Below, in pieces: positions 45,753 through 53,571 of a DNA stretch of 64,000 bases (position 1 is its first letter; each line of letters begins with the position of its first letter). This stretch comes from Nocardia sp. BMG111209 (GTDB taxonomy: Bacteria > Actinomycetota > Actinomycetes > Mycobacteriales > Mycobacteriaceae). The stretch is taken from NCBI RefSeq assembly GCF_000381925.1, contig NZ_KB907307.1:2046001-2110000 (forward strand). The letters are read 5' to 3'. The position numbers and the translations under genes are program-made. Below the pieces are notes generated by a model, which saw nothing but the letters and a program-made list of their open reading frames with translations, searched no databases and had not been told where the DNA came from.

Positions 45753-46406
45753 ATGCGTAGAGTCGGGGGCGTGTCGACAGCACCGGTCCGCAACCGCGGC
45801 AACTACGCCAGGACCGCGCAGCGGCGGCGGACGATCGCGCGCGCGGTCCTCGACCTCGTGCTCGAGAAGGGGCACGACGGGGTGACCACCGCCGAGACCG
45901 CCGCCCGCGCCGGGATCAGCGAGGCAACGGTCCTCTACCACTTCCCCACCCGCGACCATCTGCTGGTCGCGGCACTGCGGCGGGTGTTCGAGGAGGACGA
46001 CGAACATCTCTCGGCCGGGCTGACGGCGCTGGATCTGGACCGGCTGCGCACCTATGCCACCGGCGGCCCGCGCGAAATCGCGCTGCTGTACACGACTTTG
46101 GCGGGTCACGCGGGCACGTCCGGCCATCCGGCCCGCGAATTCTTCGCCGAGCACTATGCCGAGGCGCGCGACCGATGGACCGGCATCATCGCGGCGCGGC
46201 AACAGGACGGCCTGGCCCATCCCGGCCTCGATCCGGCCGAGACCGCGCGGCAGTTCCTGGCCACCTGGACCGGGCTGCGCGCGCAGTGGCTGGTCGATCC
46301 GGATTTCGACCTGGGCGCCGCGCTGATCTCCGCATTCCGCCGACTCACCGGGCAGAATTGGATGGAGGTTCGGCAGCGACTGCTGGAGCCCGGTGCGGGC
46401 CTGTGA
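45753..46406 (+). CDS. TetR-family regulator
   Basis: A 217-residue TetR protein with the helix-turn-helix GVTTAETAARAGISEATVLYHFPTRDHLL at about 48-76. A GTG at 45771 is an equal alternative start. It is divergent from the PKD-tailed hydrolase gene, 117 bp away, and is a likely regulator of it. Its 3' end overlaps the convergent DUF4386 gene by 62 bp. Confidence 0.83.
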   Translation: MRRVGGVSTAPVRNRGNYARTAQRRRTIARAVLDLVLEKGHDGVTTAETAARAGISEATVLYHFPTRDHLLVAALRRVFEEDDEHLSAGLTALDLDRLRTYATGGPREIALLYTTLAGHAGTSGHPAREFFAEHYAEARDRWTGIIAARQQDGLAHPGLDPAETARQFLATWTGLRAQWLVDPDFDLGAALISAFRRLTGQNWMEVRQRLLEPGAGL

Positions 46407-47100
46407 CATCCGGCCGGAAACCCTTGACCAGCAACCATATTCCCAGCGACAGCTCCCACAGCGCGATCGGCAGGGCGGCGACGGCGGCCGCCGGCGAGCC
46501 CTGCGGGTAGGCGCCGAACACGCTCGCGACCACGGAGGCCAGCAGCAGCGGAGCTCCGACGAGCCCCAGCAGCGGGATGATCCGCGGCACCAGACGGTAC
46601 CGGTACAGCACCGAGCCGAGCAGCAGCGCGTTGGCGACGGGCATGAGACTCTGGCCGAACAGGAAGCTTCCGTCGTGTACGGCCACCAGTGCCCGGCCCG
46701 CGGTGACCAGCGCCGCCGGATCCGCGCCGCCGTCGTGGCGCAGCGTGACGATCGACCACAGTGTCACGACCCCGACGAGGATCAGCCCGGCCTCCAGCAG
46801 CCGCGTGCCCACGAAGCCGGCGGCCGCGGTCTCGCTGTACCGCCGCGTCACCGGGAACAACGCCACGGCGGTGCCGGCGCAGGCGAACGCCAGCACCACC
46901 TCGAGCAGCGTCCCCCACCGCACGCTGGCTGAATCTCCCACGCCGAGAACGAAATCCGTGTGATGGAGCACCGGCTCGTAGAGCGCGAGCGTGGGTATCG
47001 AGGTGACGAAGGTGACGAGATACAGCGCGCCGGCGGCATACGCGTTGTACCGCGATGTGTCACCGGCCGGTCGTGGGGCTGCGAGTGCGGTGGTACCCAT
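46345..47100 (-). CDS. DUF4386 membrane protein
   Basis: A 251-residue membrane protein with about six to seven helices (GALYLVTFVTSIPTLALYE, LLEVVLAFACAGTAVALFPV, FVGTRLLEAGLILVGVVTLW, and later ones), in the pattern of DUF4386. Function is unknown. GGGAGAG is seven bases before the ATG. It is divergent from a TetR gene, with two matching operators between, so it is probably the target of that regulator. Confidence 0.82.
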   Translation of the reverse strand: MGTTALAAPRPAGDTSRYNAYAAGALYLVTFVTSIPTLALYEPVLHHTDFVLGVGDSASVRWGTLLEVVLAFACAGTAVALFPVTRRYSETAAAGFVGTRLLEAGLILVGVVTLWSIVTLRHDGGADPAALVTAGRALVAVHDGSFLFGQSLMPVANALLLGSVLYRYRLVPRIIPLLGLVGAPLLLASVVASVFGAYPQGSPAAAVAALPIALWELSLGIWLLVKGFRPDVTGPHRAPAVAAEPPSNSAR

Positions 47101-47120
47101 GGCGAACTCTCCCGAACGTG

Positions 47121-47176
47121 AGGTGTACGACGTACACCTGCGATGCGGCCAAGGCTAAGGTGTACGCTGTCCACCT
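47121..47176. promoter_or_regulatory. Two TetR operators
   Basis: AGGTGTACGACGTACACCT at 47121-47139 is a perfect 8+3+8 palindrome. AGGTGTACGCTGTCCACCT at 47158-47176 is a second copy with one mismatch, 37 bp downstream. They fill the 121-bp gap between the DUF4386 and TetR genes. Confidence 0.82.
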
Positions 47177-47221
47177 GTCAAGCGGACGACACGCGCGAGA
47201 CCGCGACGGAGAGGATCACGA

Positions 47222-47989
47222 TTGGTTCGGCCGGCACCCGAGCAGAACTCCGGCGGCGCGACCGCGGGGGAACCGAAGCGCCCCCGGCGCATCCCGCTCA
47301 ACCGCGAGCGGGTACTCCGCGCGGCCGTGGCGCTGGCCGACGAGACCGGGCTCGACGGGGTGAGCATGCGCCGGCTGGCCCAGCATCTCGGGGTCGTCCC
47401 GATGGCCCTCTACAAACATGTCGCCGACAAGGAGGAACTGCTCGACGGCATGGTCGATCTCGTCGTCGCCGAATTCACCGCTCCCGCTGCGGATTCGGGC
47501 TGGCGGGAGTCCGTGCGGCAATACGTGTTGTCGGCGCGGCAGGTGGTGCTGCGCCACCCGTGGGCGCGCGCGGCGATCGAAACCCGCACGCGCCGAACGC
47601 CGATCGTGCTCGCCTACATGGACGCGGTGACCGGGCTGTTCCTCGCCGGCGGATTCTCCGCGGACCTCACCCATCACGTGATGCACGCACTGGGCAACCG
47701 CATCTGGGGATTCAGCCCGGAACTGTTCGACGAATCCGGCGGCGACGCCGGGCCGCCGCCGGACCCGCAGGCGCAGGCGGCGGCGATCGCCGAATTCGGC
47801 CGCCACTACCCGCACATCCTGCGGATCGCGACGGTCGCGACCGGCGGCGATCTGTCCGGTGTCGGCCAGGGCTGCGACGAGCAGTTCGAATTCGAATTCG
47901 CCCTCGATCTGCTCCTCGACGGCGCCGGCCGGCTGCACGACCGCGGGTGGAATTCCCGCGCCCCGAAGGGGTCCGGCTCAGCGCGATGA
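47222..47989 (+). CDS. TetR-family regulator (TetR_C-type ligand domain)
   Basis: A 255-residue TetR protein. The helix-turn-helix is VSMRRLAQHLGVVPMALYKHVADKEELL at about 46-73, in the form of the TetR-class proteins with the long C-terminal domain. It starts with TTG at 47222, preceded by GGAGAGG. It is divergent from the DUF4386 gene and its 3' end overlaps the convergent aldehyde dehydrogenase gene by 12 bp. Confidence 0.86.
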   Translation: MVRPAPEQNSGGATAGEPKRPRRIPLNRERVLRAAVALADETGLDGVSMRRLAQHLGVVPMALYKHVADKEELLDGMVDLVVAEFTAPAADSGWRESVRQYVLSARQVVLRHPWARAAIETRTRRTPIVLAYMDAVTGLFLAGGFSADLTHHVMHALGNRIWGFSPELFDESGGDAGPPPDPQAQAAAIAEFGRHYPHILRIATVATGGDLSGVGQGCDEQFEFEFALDLLLDGAGRLHDRGWNSRAPKGSGSAR

Positions 47990-49435
47990 GGCCGCCCCCG
48001 AGATCGACTTGGTGTCCAGGTAGGCGTCGATCCCCTCGGGGCCGAATTCGCGGCCGATCCCGCTGGCCTTCACACCGCCGAAGGGCGCGAACGGATCCAT
48101 GCTGTAGGCCGCGTTGATGCCGAGGGTGCCGGTGCGGATCTGCCGGGCCAGCGCGACGCCGCGGTCGTTGTCGGCGGTCCAGATCGAGCCGGACAGGCCG
48201 TAGTCGCCGGTGTTGGCGACCGCGACCGCGTCCCGGTCGTCGGAGTACGGGATCGCGGTCAGCACGGGACCGAAGATCTCCTCCCGCGCGATGCGCATCG
48301 CCGGATCGACCTCCGTGAACAGGGTCGGCCGGACATACCAGCCGCGCTCGAGGCCGGCCGGCGGGTCGCCGCCGCCGGCCACCAGCCGCGCGCCCTCGCG
48401 CCGCCCGGTCTCGATGTATTCGCGCACCCGATCCTGCTGGCGCCGCGCGACCAGCGGGCCGACCTGGGTGGCCGGATCGGCCGGATCGGCGACGGCGAGC
48501 CCGCCGACGGTGGCGGCGAGGGCGTCGAGGAATTCGTGATACCGCTTGCGCGGCAACAGGATCCGGGTCTGCGCGACACACGCCTGGCCGCTGTTCATCA
48601 GGCCCGCGACGACCATGCCGTCGGCGACGGCCGCCGGATCGGCGTCATCGAGGACGACCGCGGCGGATTTGCCGCCGAGTTCGAGGTTGACCTTCTTCAG
48701 GGCCGCGCCGCACGCGGCGGCGACCTGCCGGCCGGCGGCGGTGGAACCGGTGAAGGAGACCTTGTCGACACCGGGATGGGCGACGAGGTATTCGCCGATC
48801 TCCCGGCCCGCGGGCAGCACGCTGACCACCCCGGGCGGCAGGCCCACCTCGTCGAGCAGGTCGGCCATCAGATAGGCGTCCAGCGGGGTCTCCGGGGACG
48901 GTTTGAGCACGACGGTGCACCCGGCCAGCAGCGCCGGCACGAGTTTCACCACGGTGAGGAACATCGGCATGTTCCACGGGATGATCGCGGCGACCACGCC
49001 GACCGGCTCCTTGCGCACGAGGATGTCCGCGCCGAGGAAACCCGGGCGCGCCCGCTCCCACGGGATGCCCGCGGCGAGGGTGGCGAACGCGTCGATCAGC
49101 ACACCGGGCAGCCGGGCGTGCGCCGAGCGCGAAAAGGTGATCGGCGCACCCATTTCCGCGGTGATCAGCTGCGCGAGCTCCTCCTGCCGCGGCCGATACC
49201 GCTCGGCCAGCGTCCGGACGATCCGGATCCGCTCGGCCGGGTCGAGCCGCGGCCACGGGCCGTGGTCGAACGCCGCCCGCGCGGCGGTGACCGCGCGGTC
49301 GACATCGGCCCGGGTGGGTTCCGGCACCCGGGCGATGGGCTGCTCGGTGTGCGGCGAGATGACCTCGATCGTGCCGGTGCCCGCGGGGGTCTCCCACCGG
49401 CCGCCGAGGTAGAGGTGGTGTCGTGTCAGCATCAT
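47978..49435 (-). CDS. NAD(P)-dependent aldehyde dehydrogenase
   Basis: A 485-residue aldehyde dehydrogenase. Asn155 (IPWNMP), Glu252 (LELGGKS) and Cys286 (NSGQACVAQ) are the catalytic set, and FTGSTAAG binds the cofactor. It is the last gene of the ten-gene oxygenase operon, 42 bp after the amidohydrolase, and would oxidise an aldehyde released by one of the oxygenases, for example after dealkylation. The substrate is not known. Confidence 0.92.
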   Translation of the reverse strand: MMLTRHHLYLGGRWETPAGTGTIEVISPHTEQPIARVPEPTRADVDRAVTAARAAFDHGPWPRLDPAERIRIVRTLAERYRPRQEELAQLITAEMGAPITFSRSAHARLPGVLIDAFATLAAGIPWERARPGFLGADILVRKEPVGVVAAIIPWNMPMFLTVVKLVPALLAGCTVVLKPSPETPLDAYLMADLLDEVGLPPGVVSVLPAGREIGEYLVAHPGVDKVSFTGSTAAGRQVAAACGAALKKVNLELGGKSAAVVLDDADPAAVADGMVVAGLMNSGQACVAQTRILLPRKRYHEFLDALAATVGGLAVADPADPATQVGPLVARRQQDRVREYIETGRREGARLVAGGGDPPAGLERGWYVRPTLFTEVDPAMRIAREEIFGPVLTAIPYSDDRDAVAVANTGDYGLSGSIWTADNDRGVALARQIRTGTLGINAAYSMDPFAPFGGVKASGIGREFGPEGIDAYLDTKSISGAASSR

Positions 49436-49477
49436 CGTCCCGGAATCGGTTGTGGTGTCACGGTTTACCGGCTGGAA

Positions 49478-50770
49478 CTACGTGTTCTTGTACACGCGGC
49501 CGTCTTTCATGACGAACCGCACGTCCTGCAGCAGGTTGATGTCGGCGGTCGGATCGCCGGGGACGGCGATGATGTCGGCCAGCAGTCCCGGCGCCAGGCG
49601 CCCGCGATCGTCGACGTTGATCAGCTCGGCGCTGGTGACCGTGGCGGCGCGGATCGCCTGCAGCGGGGTCATCCCGCGATCGACCATGGCCCACAGTTCC
49701 TTCGCGTTGTCGCCGTGCGGGACCGCGGGTGCGTCGGTCCCGCACGCGATCCGCACTCCGGCCGCGATGGCCTTGGTCAGCATCGCGCGCGCCTTCGGGA
49801 ACACCTCGGCGGCCTTCTGCTGCAGGGCCGGTGCGGCTTTCGAGACGTCGAGCCCCTCCGACAGGTAGCTGGTCGGCACCAGGAAGGTGCCGTGCTCGAC
49901 CATCATCGCGATGGTGTCGTCGGTAGCCAGCGAGCCGTGCTCGATGCAGTCCACCCCGGCACGGATGCACGCCCGGATGCCGGCATCGCCGTGCGCGTGC
50001 GCGGCCACCCGGATACCGGCGCGGTGCGCCTCGTCGACGATCGCGGCGAGTTCCTCGTCCGAATACTGTTGCGCGCCTGCGACGGTGCCGTGCGACATCA
50101 CCCCGCCGGAAGCGGAGATCTTGATGACTCCGGCCCCGTATTTGATCTGATAGCGCACACATTCGCGGACCTGCGGGACGCCGTTGGCGCGCCCCTCCTC
50201 CACACTCAGCGGCATGATGTGCGGCGCCAGGCGCTGGAACATGGTCGGATCGAGATGTCCGCCGGTCGGGGTGATCGCATGCCCCGCCGAGACGATGCGC
50301 GGGCCCTCCACCCAGCCCTGCTCGATGGCCCGGCCCAGATCCACATCGAGCAGATAGCCGCCGGTCTTCACCATCAGGCCCAGGTTGCGGACGGTGGTGA
50401 ACCCGGCGTGCAGCGTGGTGCGCGCGTTGACCGTGGCCCGCAGCGTCCGGTAGACCGGATCGTCCTGCACGCCGTGCATCGGGTTGGGCAGCCCGGTGGG
50501 GTTGTCCGGCCCGCCGATGAGCAGGTTGATCTCCATATCCATCAGGCCGGGCAGCAGGGTGACGTCGCCCAGATCCAGCACGGTGGCCGAGGCCGGGATC
50601 GCCGGTGGTTCGGCGGTGACGCGATAGCCCTCCACCTCGAACGAGGCCGGTTCCCGCCGGACCGAGACGATCCGGTTGCCCTGCACCACGACCGTTGCGG
50701 GCGAACGCAATTCGCCGGAGTCGACGTCGAGCAGGCGGGCCGCGCGCAGCACGGTGATCGGTTCGGTCAC
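49478..50770 (-). CDS. Amidohydrolase-superfamily protein lacking the first metal motif
   Basis: A 430-residue protein of the imidazolonepropionase-like amidohydrolases. Most of the site is present: Lys217 (VIKISASGG), His258 and His260 (AHAHGDAG), His278 (IEHGS) and Asp346 (CGTDAP). The usual first HxH of this family, expected after LLPGLMDM, is replaced by Glu80 and Asn82 (DMEINL). It may bind one metal only or have altered chemistry. The GTG at 50770 overlaps the small protein gene (GTGA). In the operon it could hydrolyse an amide or lactone intermediate. Confidence 0.82.
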   Translation of the reverse strand: MTEPITVLRAARLLDVDSGELRSPATVVVQGNRIVSVRREPASFEVEGYRVTAEPPAIPASATVLDLGDVTLLPGLMDMEINLLIGGPDNPTGLPNPMHGVQDDPVYRTLRATVNARTTLHAGFTTVRNLGLMVKTGGYLLDVDLGRAIEQGWVEGPRIVSAGHAITPTGGHLDPTMFQRLAPHIMPLSVEEGRANGVPQVRECVRYQIKYGAGVIKISASGGVMSHGTVAGAQQYSDEELAAIVDEAHRAGIRVAAHAHGDAGIRACIRAGVDCIEHGSLATDDTIAMMVEHGTFLVPTSYLSEGLDVSKAAPALQQKAAEVFPKARAMLTKAIAAGVRIACGTDAPAVPHGDNAKELWAMVDRGMTPLQAIRAATVTSAELINVDDRGRLAPGLLADIIAVPGDPTADINLLQDVRFVMKDGRVYKNT

Positions 50771-51102
50771 GGCTGCGGCTCGATCACGCAGTCGAGGGTC
50801 GCGGCACCCGAATCGGGGACCCGCGGCTGGCTCCACACCTCGACGGGGAAGGACACCATGATCATCGAATACAGCAGATACAGCAGGTTCAGCGCATCGT
50901 CGGGCTGCTCGTCGAGCGGGAACCGGTCGCAGTAGTCCATCGCGTCCTGCGCGCGGGGGGTGATCGCGTCGTAGAACCGCTGCATCTCGGCCATGGAACT
51001 GGCCAGCCGCCGCGCATAGCGCTCGGGTTCGGTGGGCAGACTCCAGGTGGCGGCGAAGGATTCGAGATCGGCGAAGTCGGCCGGCAACAACGGGGTGCTC
51101 AT
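50767..51102 (-). CDS. Small helical protein 1, partner candidate of Rieske oxygenase 1
   Basis: A 111-residue protein I cannot assign. It looks all-helical: TEPERYARRLASSMAEMQRFYDAI, then ITPRAQDAMDYCDRFPLDEQPDDALNLLYLLYSMIMVSFPVEVW as two helices split at a proline. It has no signal peptide, no metal motif and is too short and of the wrong type for a Rieske beta subunit. It overlaps the Rieske gene before it (ATGA) and has a paralogue at 53233-53571 in the same position after the other Rieske gene. Both end in EPQP. Confidence 0.75.
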   Translation of the reverse strand: MSTPLLPADFADLESFAATWSLPTEPERYARRLASSMAEMQRFYDAITPRAQDAMDYCDRFPLDEQPDDALNLLYLLYSMIMVSFPVEVWSQPRVPDSGAATLDCVIEPQP

Positions 51103-52373
51103 CGCTTCGTCACCTCCAGATCGCCGCCGAGGTAGTCCGAGACCCAGTCACCGGCGACCTTGTGCAGATGCCGCAGCAGGATCTCCTGATCGTTGAGCGG
51201 AAAGGCCTCGACCGCACGGGATTCCAGCATGGTCTGGGTGGCCTCCAGCGTATTGCCGTCCTGCAGTGCGTATTCCTTGAACGTCACCGCCGCCATCTCG
51301 TGCGCAACGCGTTCGCGGATGGTCCGCGCGGGCGGGAAGTACAGATTGCCCTCGAACACATGGGTGTTGTACGAGGTGGGCCAGTAGTGGTACGTGAGAT
51401 ACCACCCGCCGGACCAGATGAGGATCACGAAATTCGGGAACAGCTGGAACGAGTCCAGCCCCCACGGGTCGCACTTCGCCGGATTGAGCCCGGCCGGCAT
51501 CGGCCCGAGATCCGGTGTGTCCCAAGGCCCGAACAGTCCGCTGCGGGTGATGTCCTCCATCGGCTTACGCATCTCGGAGTCCAGCTCCCAGGTGACCACC
51601 CCGGAGGTGCTGACCAGCCGGTGCGGGCCGTCGAGCTGGTAGTGCGGCGCCTCGAAACCGGCCTGCTGCGCGGCGGCGGAGTACTTCGCCGGACTCTGCT
51701 TACCGTGCAGGACCGGCGCGTGGTAGAACTCCTGGAACGCGTCCAGGTACAGCTTCCAGTTCGCGCCGACCTCGCTGCGGTAGTACCAGCGTTCGCTGAG
51801 CCGATCGAAGGGATAGCCCTCCAGCCCGGTGACCATCGGGCCGAGGAATTCGTGCAACGTCTGCCGCGGTTCACGATCGAGGTTCACGAAGATGAATCCG
51901 GACCACACGTCACAGGCGACCGGCACCAGCCCGTAGGAATCCTTGTCCAGGTCGAAGAATTCGCCCTCCTGCTGCACGAAATTCAGTGCGCCGTCGAGGC
52001 CGTAGCGCCAGCCGTGGTACTTGCAGGTGAACTGGCGGCAGGTGCCCGAGACCTCCTCGTTGGGAAAGTCGTTCCACACCAGCTTGTTTCCGCGATGACG
52101 GCAGATGTTGTGGAACGCGCGCACGGTCCCGTCACCGTCGCGCACCACAATCACCGAGGTCCGCGCGACCTGGATCTCCTTCGTGAAATAGCTTCCGGTG
52201 CGCGGCAACTGCTCCACGCGGCCGACATTGAGCCAGGCGCGCTTGAAGATCGCCTCCCGCTCCAGCTCGTAGAACTCCGGCGAGATCGAGTCGGCGTACG
52301 ACATCGGGGCGGTGCCGAGTTCCGAATAGTGCTGCGTCCAGCTGCCCTCGGGGGGTTTGGGCCAGCGAGCCAT
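51099..52373 (-). CDS. Rieske-type oxygenase alpha subunit 1
   Basis: A 424-residue terminal oxygenase. The Rieske [2Fe-2S] ligands are Cys91, His93 (CRH), Cys117 and His120 (CKYH), with 23 residues between the pairs rather than the usual 15 to 17. The mononuclear iron site is His218 and His223 in DAFQEFYHAPVLH, with Asp395 in NDQEILL as a possible third ligand. No beta subunit is encoded. Electrons probably come from the KshB-like reductase at the head of the operon. AGGAG precedes the ATG. The catalytic domain differs from that of Rieske 2, so a different substrate or step is likely. Confidence 0.92.
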   Translation of the reverse strand: MARWPKPPEGSWTQHYSELGTAPMSYADSISPEFYELEREAIFKRAWLNVGRVEQLPRTGSYFTKEIQVARTSVIVVRDGDGTVRAFHNICRHRGNKLVWNDFPNEEVSGTCRQFTCKYHGWRYGLDGALNFVQQEGEFFDLDKDSYGLVPVACDVWSGFIFVNLDREPRQTLHEFLGPMVTGLEGYPFDRLSERWYYRSEVGANWKLYLDAFQEFYHAPVLHGKQSPAKYSAAAQQAGFEAPHYQLDGPHRLVSTSGVVTWELDSEMRKPMEDITRSGLFGPWDTPDLGPMPAGLNPAKCDPWGLDSFQLFPNFVILIWSGGWYLTYHYWPTSYNTHVFEGNLYFPPARTIRERVAHEMAAVTFKEYALQDGNTLEATQTMLESRAVEAFPLNDQEILLRHLHKVAGDWVSDYLGGDLEVTKR

Positions 52374-52396
52374 GGTGAATCTCCTGTGATCTACGG

Positions 52397-53236
52397 CTAT
52401 CGGATGGGTTCGTCGCCGAGGACGGTGGTGCGCAGCATTTCTCGCGGCGAGTCCGGCGCATAGGGGGCGGCGCGATGGATGACGCCGCGGTTGTCCCAGA
52501 TGACGGTGTCGCCGACGGACCACTCGTGCCGGTAGACCCGGTCGGGCGCGGTGCAGCGGTCGAGCAGGTCGTCCAGCAGCGCGCGGCTCGCACCGGATTC
52601 CATGCCCACGACGTGATCGGTGGAGGCGCCGAGCACCAGCGAGCGGCGGCCGGTGGTGTGCGTCCAGATCAGGGGATGTTCCTTCGACGGCCGCCGCCGC
52701 CACACGGCCAGCTGCTCCGGCGTCGGATCCGGGGTGACCAGCCGCTGCGAGGCCTCCAGTGAATGCAGTACCCGCAGCGTGGCGAACTCGGCCCGCTCGT
52801 CGTCGCTCAGCGCGTCGAAAGCGGCGTAGGTGGAGGCGAATTCGGTCTCGCCACCGGACGCCGCGACGGCGTGCGCGGAGAGCACCGTGGCCTTCTGCGG
52901 GTAGGCGTCGTCCGCCGGGGTGCAGCCGTCGATATGCCAGTCGAAGGTGGCCCGCAGATAGCTCGCCGACGAGTTCTTCGTGGTGTCCAGGCTGACCCGA
53001 TAGATTCCGCTGACCGGATGATGGCCCGGCGAGGTGTCCAGCTCACCGAGGTGCCGACAGAACTCCACCTGGGTTTCCGCGTCCAGGTGCAGGCCACGGA
53101 ACAACAGCACGCCGTAGGTCTCCAGCGCGTCCAGGATCGCGCCCGGCACGCCGGGATCGGTCAGCAGCCGGTCGGTGTCCACGTCGGTGATCTCGGCCCC
53201 GACGTCGCGGCCGAGTTTTTCGACGGTGATGGTCAT
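52397..53236 (-). CDS. TauD/TfdA-family 2-oxoglutarate-dependent dioxygenase
   Basis: A 279-residue enzyme with the iron motif His101-x-Asp103 (FDWHIDG) and His254 (GVIHRAAPY), plus the C-terminal arginine region REMLRTTVLGD for 2-oxoglutarate. Typical reactions are hydroxylation next to a heteroatom, leading to release of sulphite, phenol or amine. It lies between the two Rieske modules, overlapping small protein 2 (ATGA), with a 23-bp gap to Rieske 1. Its presence suggests the substrate has a non-aromatic C-H to be oxidised. Confidence 0.9.
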   Translation of the reverse strand: MTITVEKLGRDVGAEITDVDTDRLLTDPGVPGAILDALETYGVLLFRGLHLDAETQVEFCRHLGELDTSPGHHPVSGIYRVSLDTTKNSSASYLRATFDWHIDGCTPADDAYPQKATVLSAHAVAASGGETEFASTYAAFDALSDDERAEFATLRVLHSLEASQRLVTPDPTPEQLAVWRRRPSKEHPLIWTHTTGRRSLVLGASTDHVVGMESGASRALLDDLLDRCTAPDRVYRHEWSVGDTVIWDNRGVIHRAAPYAPDSPREMLRTTVLGDEPIR

Positions 53237-53571
53237 GGCTGCGGCTCCTTGGTGCGTTCGAGTTCGGCGTCGGCGGCGTCGGTCGGCGCGGGCTGATGGA
53301 AGATCTCGACCGCCATCGCGACCATGACGAGCGAATACACCAGCCACAACAGGTTCGTGACGTCCTCGGGCAGATCGTCCAGCGGGAATTTGTCGCAGTA
53401 CTCGATGGCCTCGTCGAGCCGCGGGAAGAACGCCTCGTAGAAGTCGAGCAGCTCCGGCATCGTGGAATCGCGGCGGCGATTCCATCGCTCGGTTTCGGTG
53501 GGCAGGCACCAGATCCGCGCGTAGGGTTCCAGTTCGGCGTAGGCCGGGGGCAGCAGGCGATCGGTCGTCAT
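53233..53571 (-). CDS. Small helical protein 2, partner candidate of Rieske oxygenase 2
   Basis: A 112-residue paralogue of the 50767-51102 product: WCLPTETERWNRRRDSTMPELLDFYEAF matches WSLPTEPERYARRL with FYDAI, and DEAIEYCDKFPLDDLPEDVTNLLWLVYSLVMVAMAVEIF matches the second half (two helices each). The shared features are LPTE-ER, a YCD-FPLD turn, a long hydrophobic helix and the EPQP end. It overlaps the Rieske 2 stop and the TauD start, both by ATGA. Function unknown; a stabilising or docking partner of the oxygenase is plausible. Confidence 0.77.
   Translation of the reverse strand: MTTDRLLPPAYAELEPYARIWCLPTETERWNRRRDSTMPELLDFYEAFFPRLDEAIEYCDKFPLDDLPEDVTNLLWLVYSLVMVAMAVEIFHQPAPTDAADAELERTKEPQP

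Noticed and set aside
43482..46406. A 974-codon open frame on the plus strand
   Set aside because: Only its last 218 codons are a real TetR gene. The rest is the mirror of the hydrolase gene on the minus strand, kept open by high GC content, and gives no recognisable protein.
48536..50935. A 799-codon plus-strand frame opposite the aldehyde dehydrogenase and amidohydrolase
   Set aside because: Antisense to two well-supported enzymes; the product has no domain and is Gly/Arg/His-rich as expected for such shadows.
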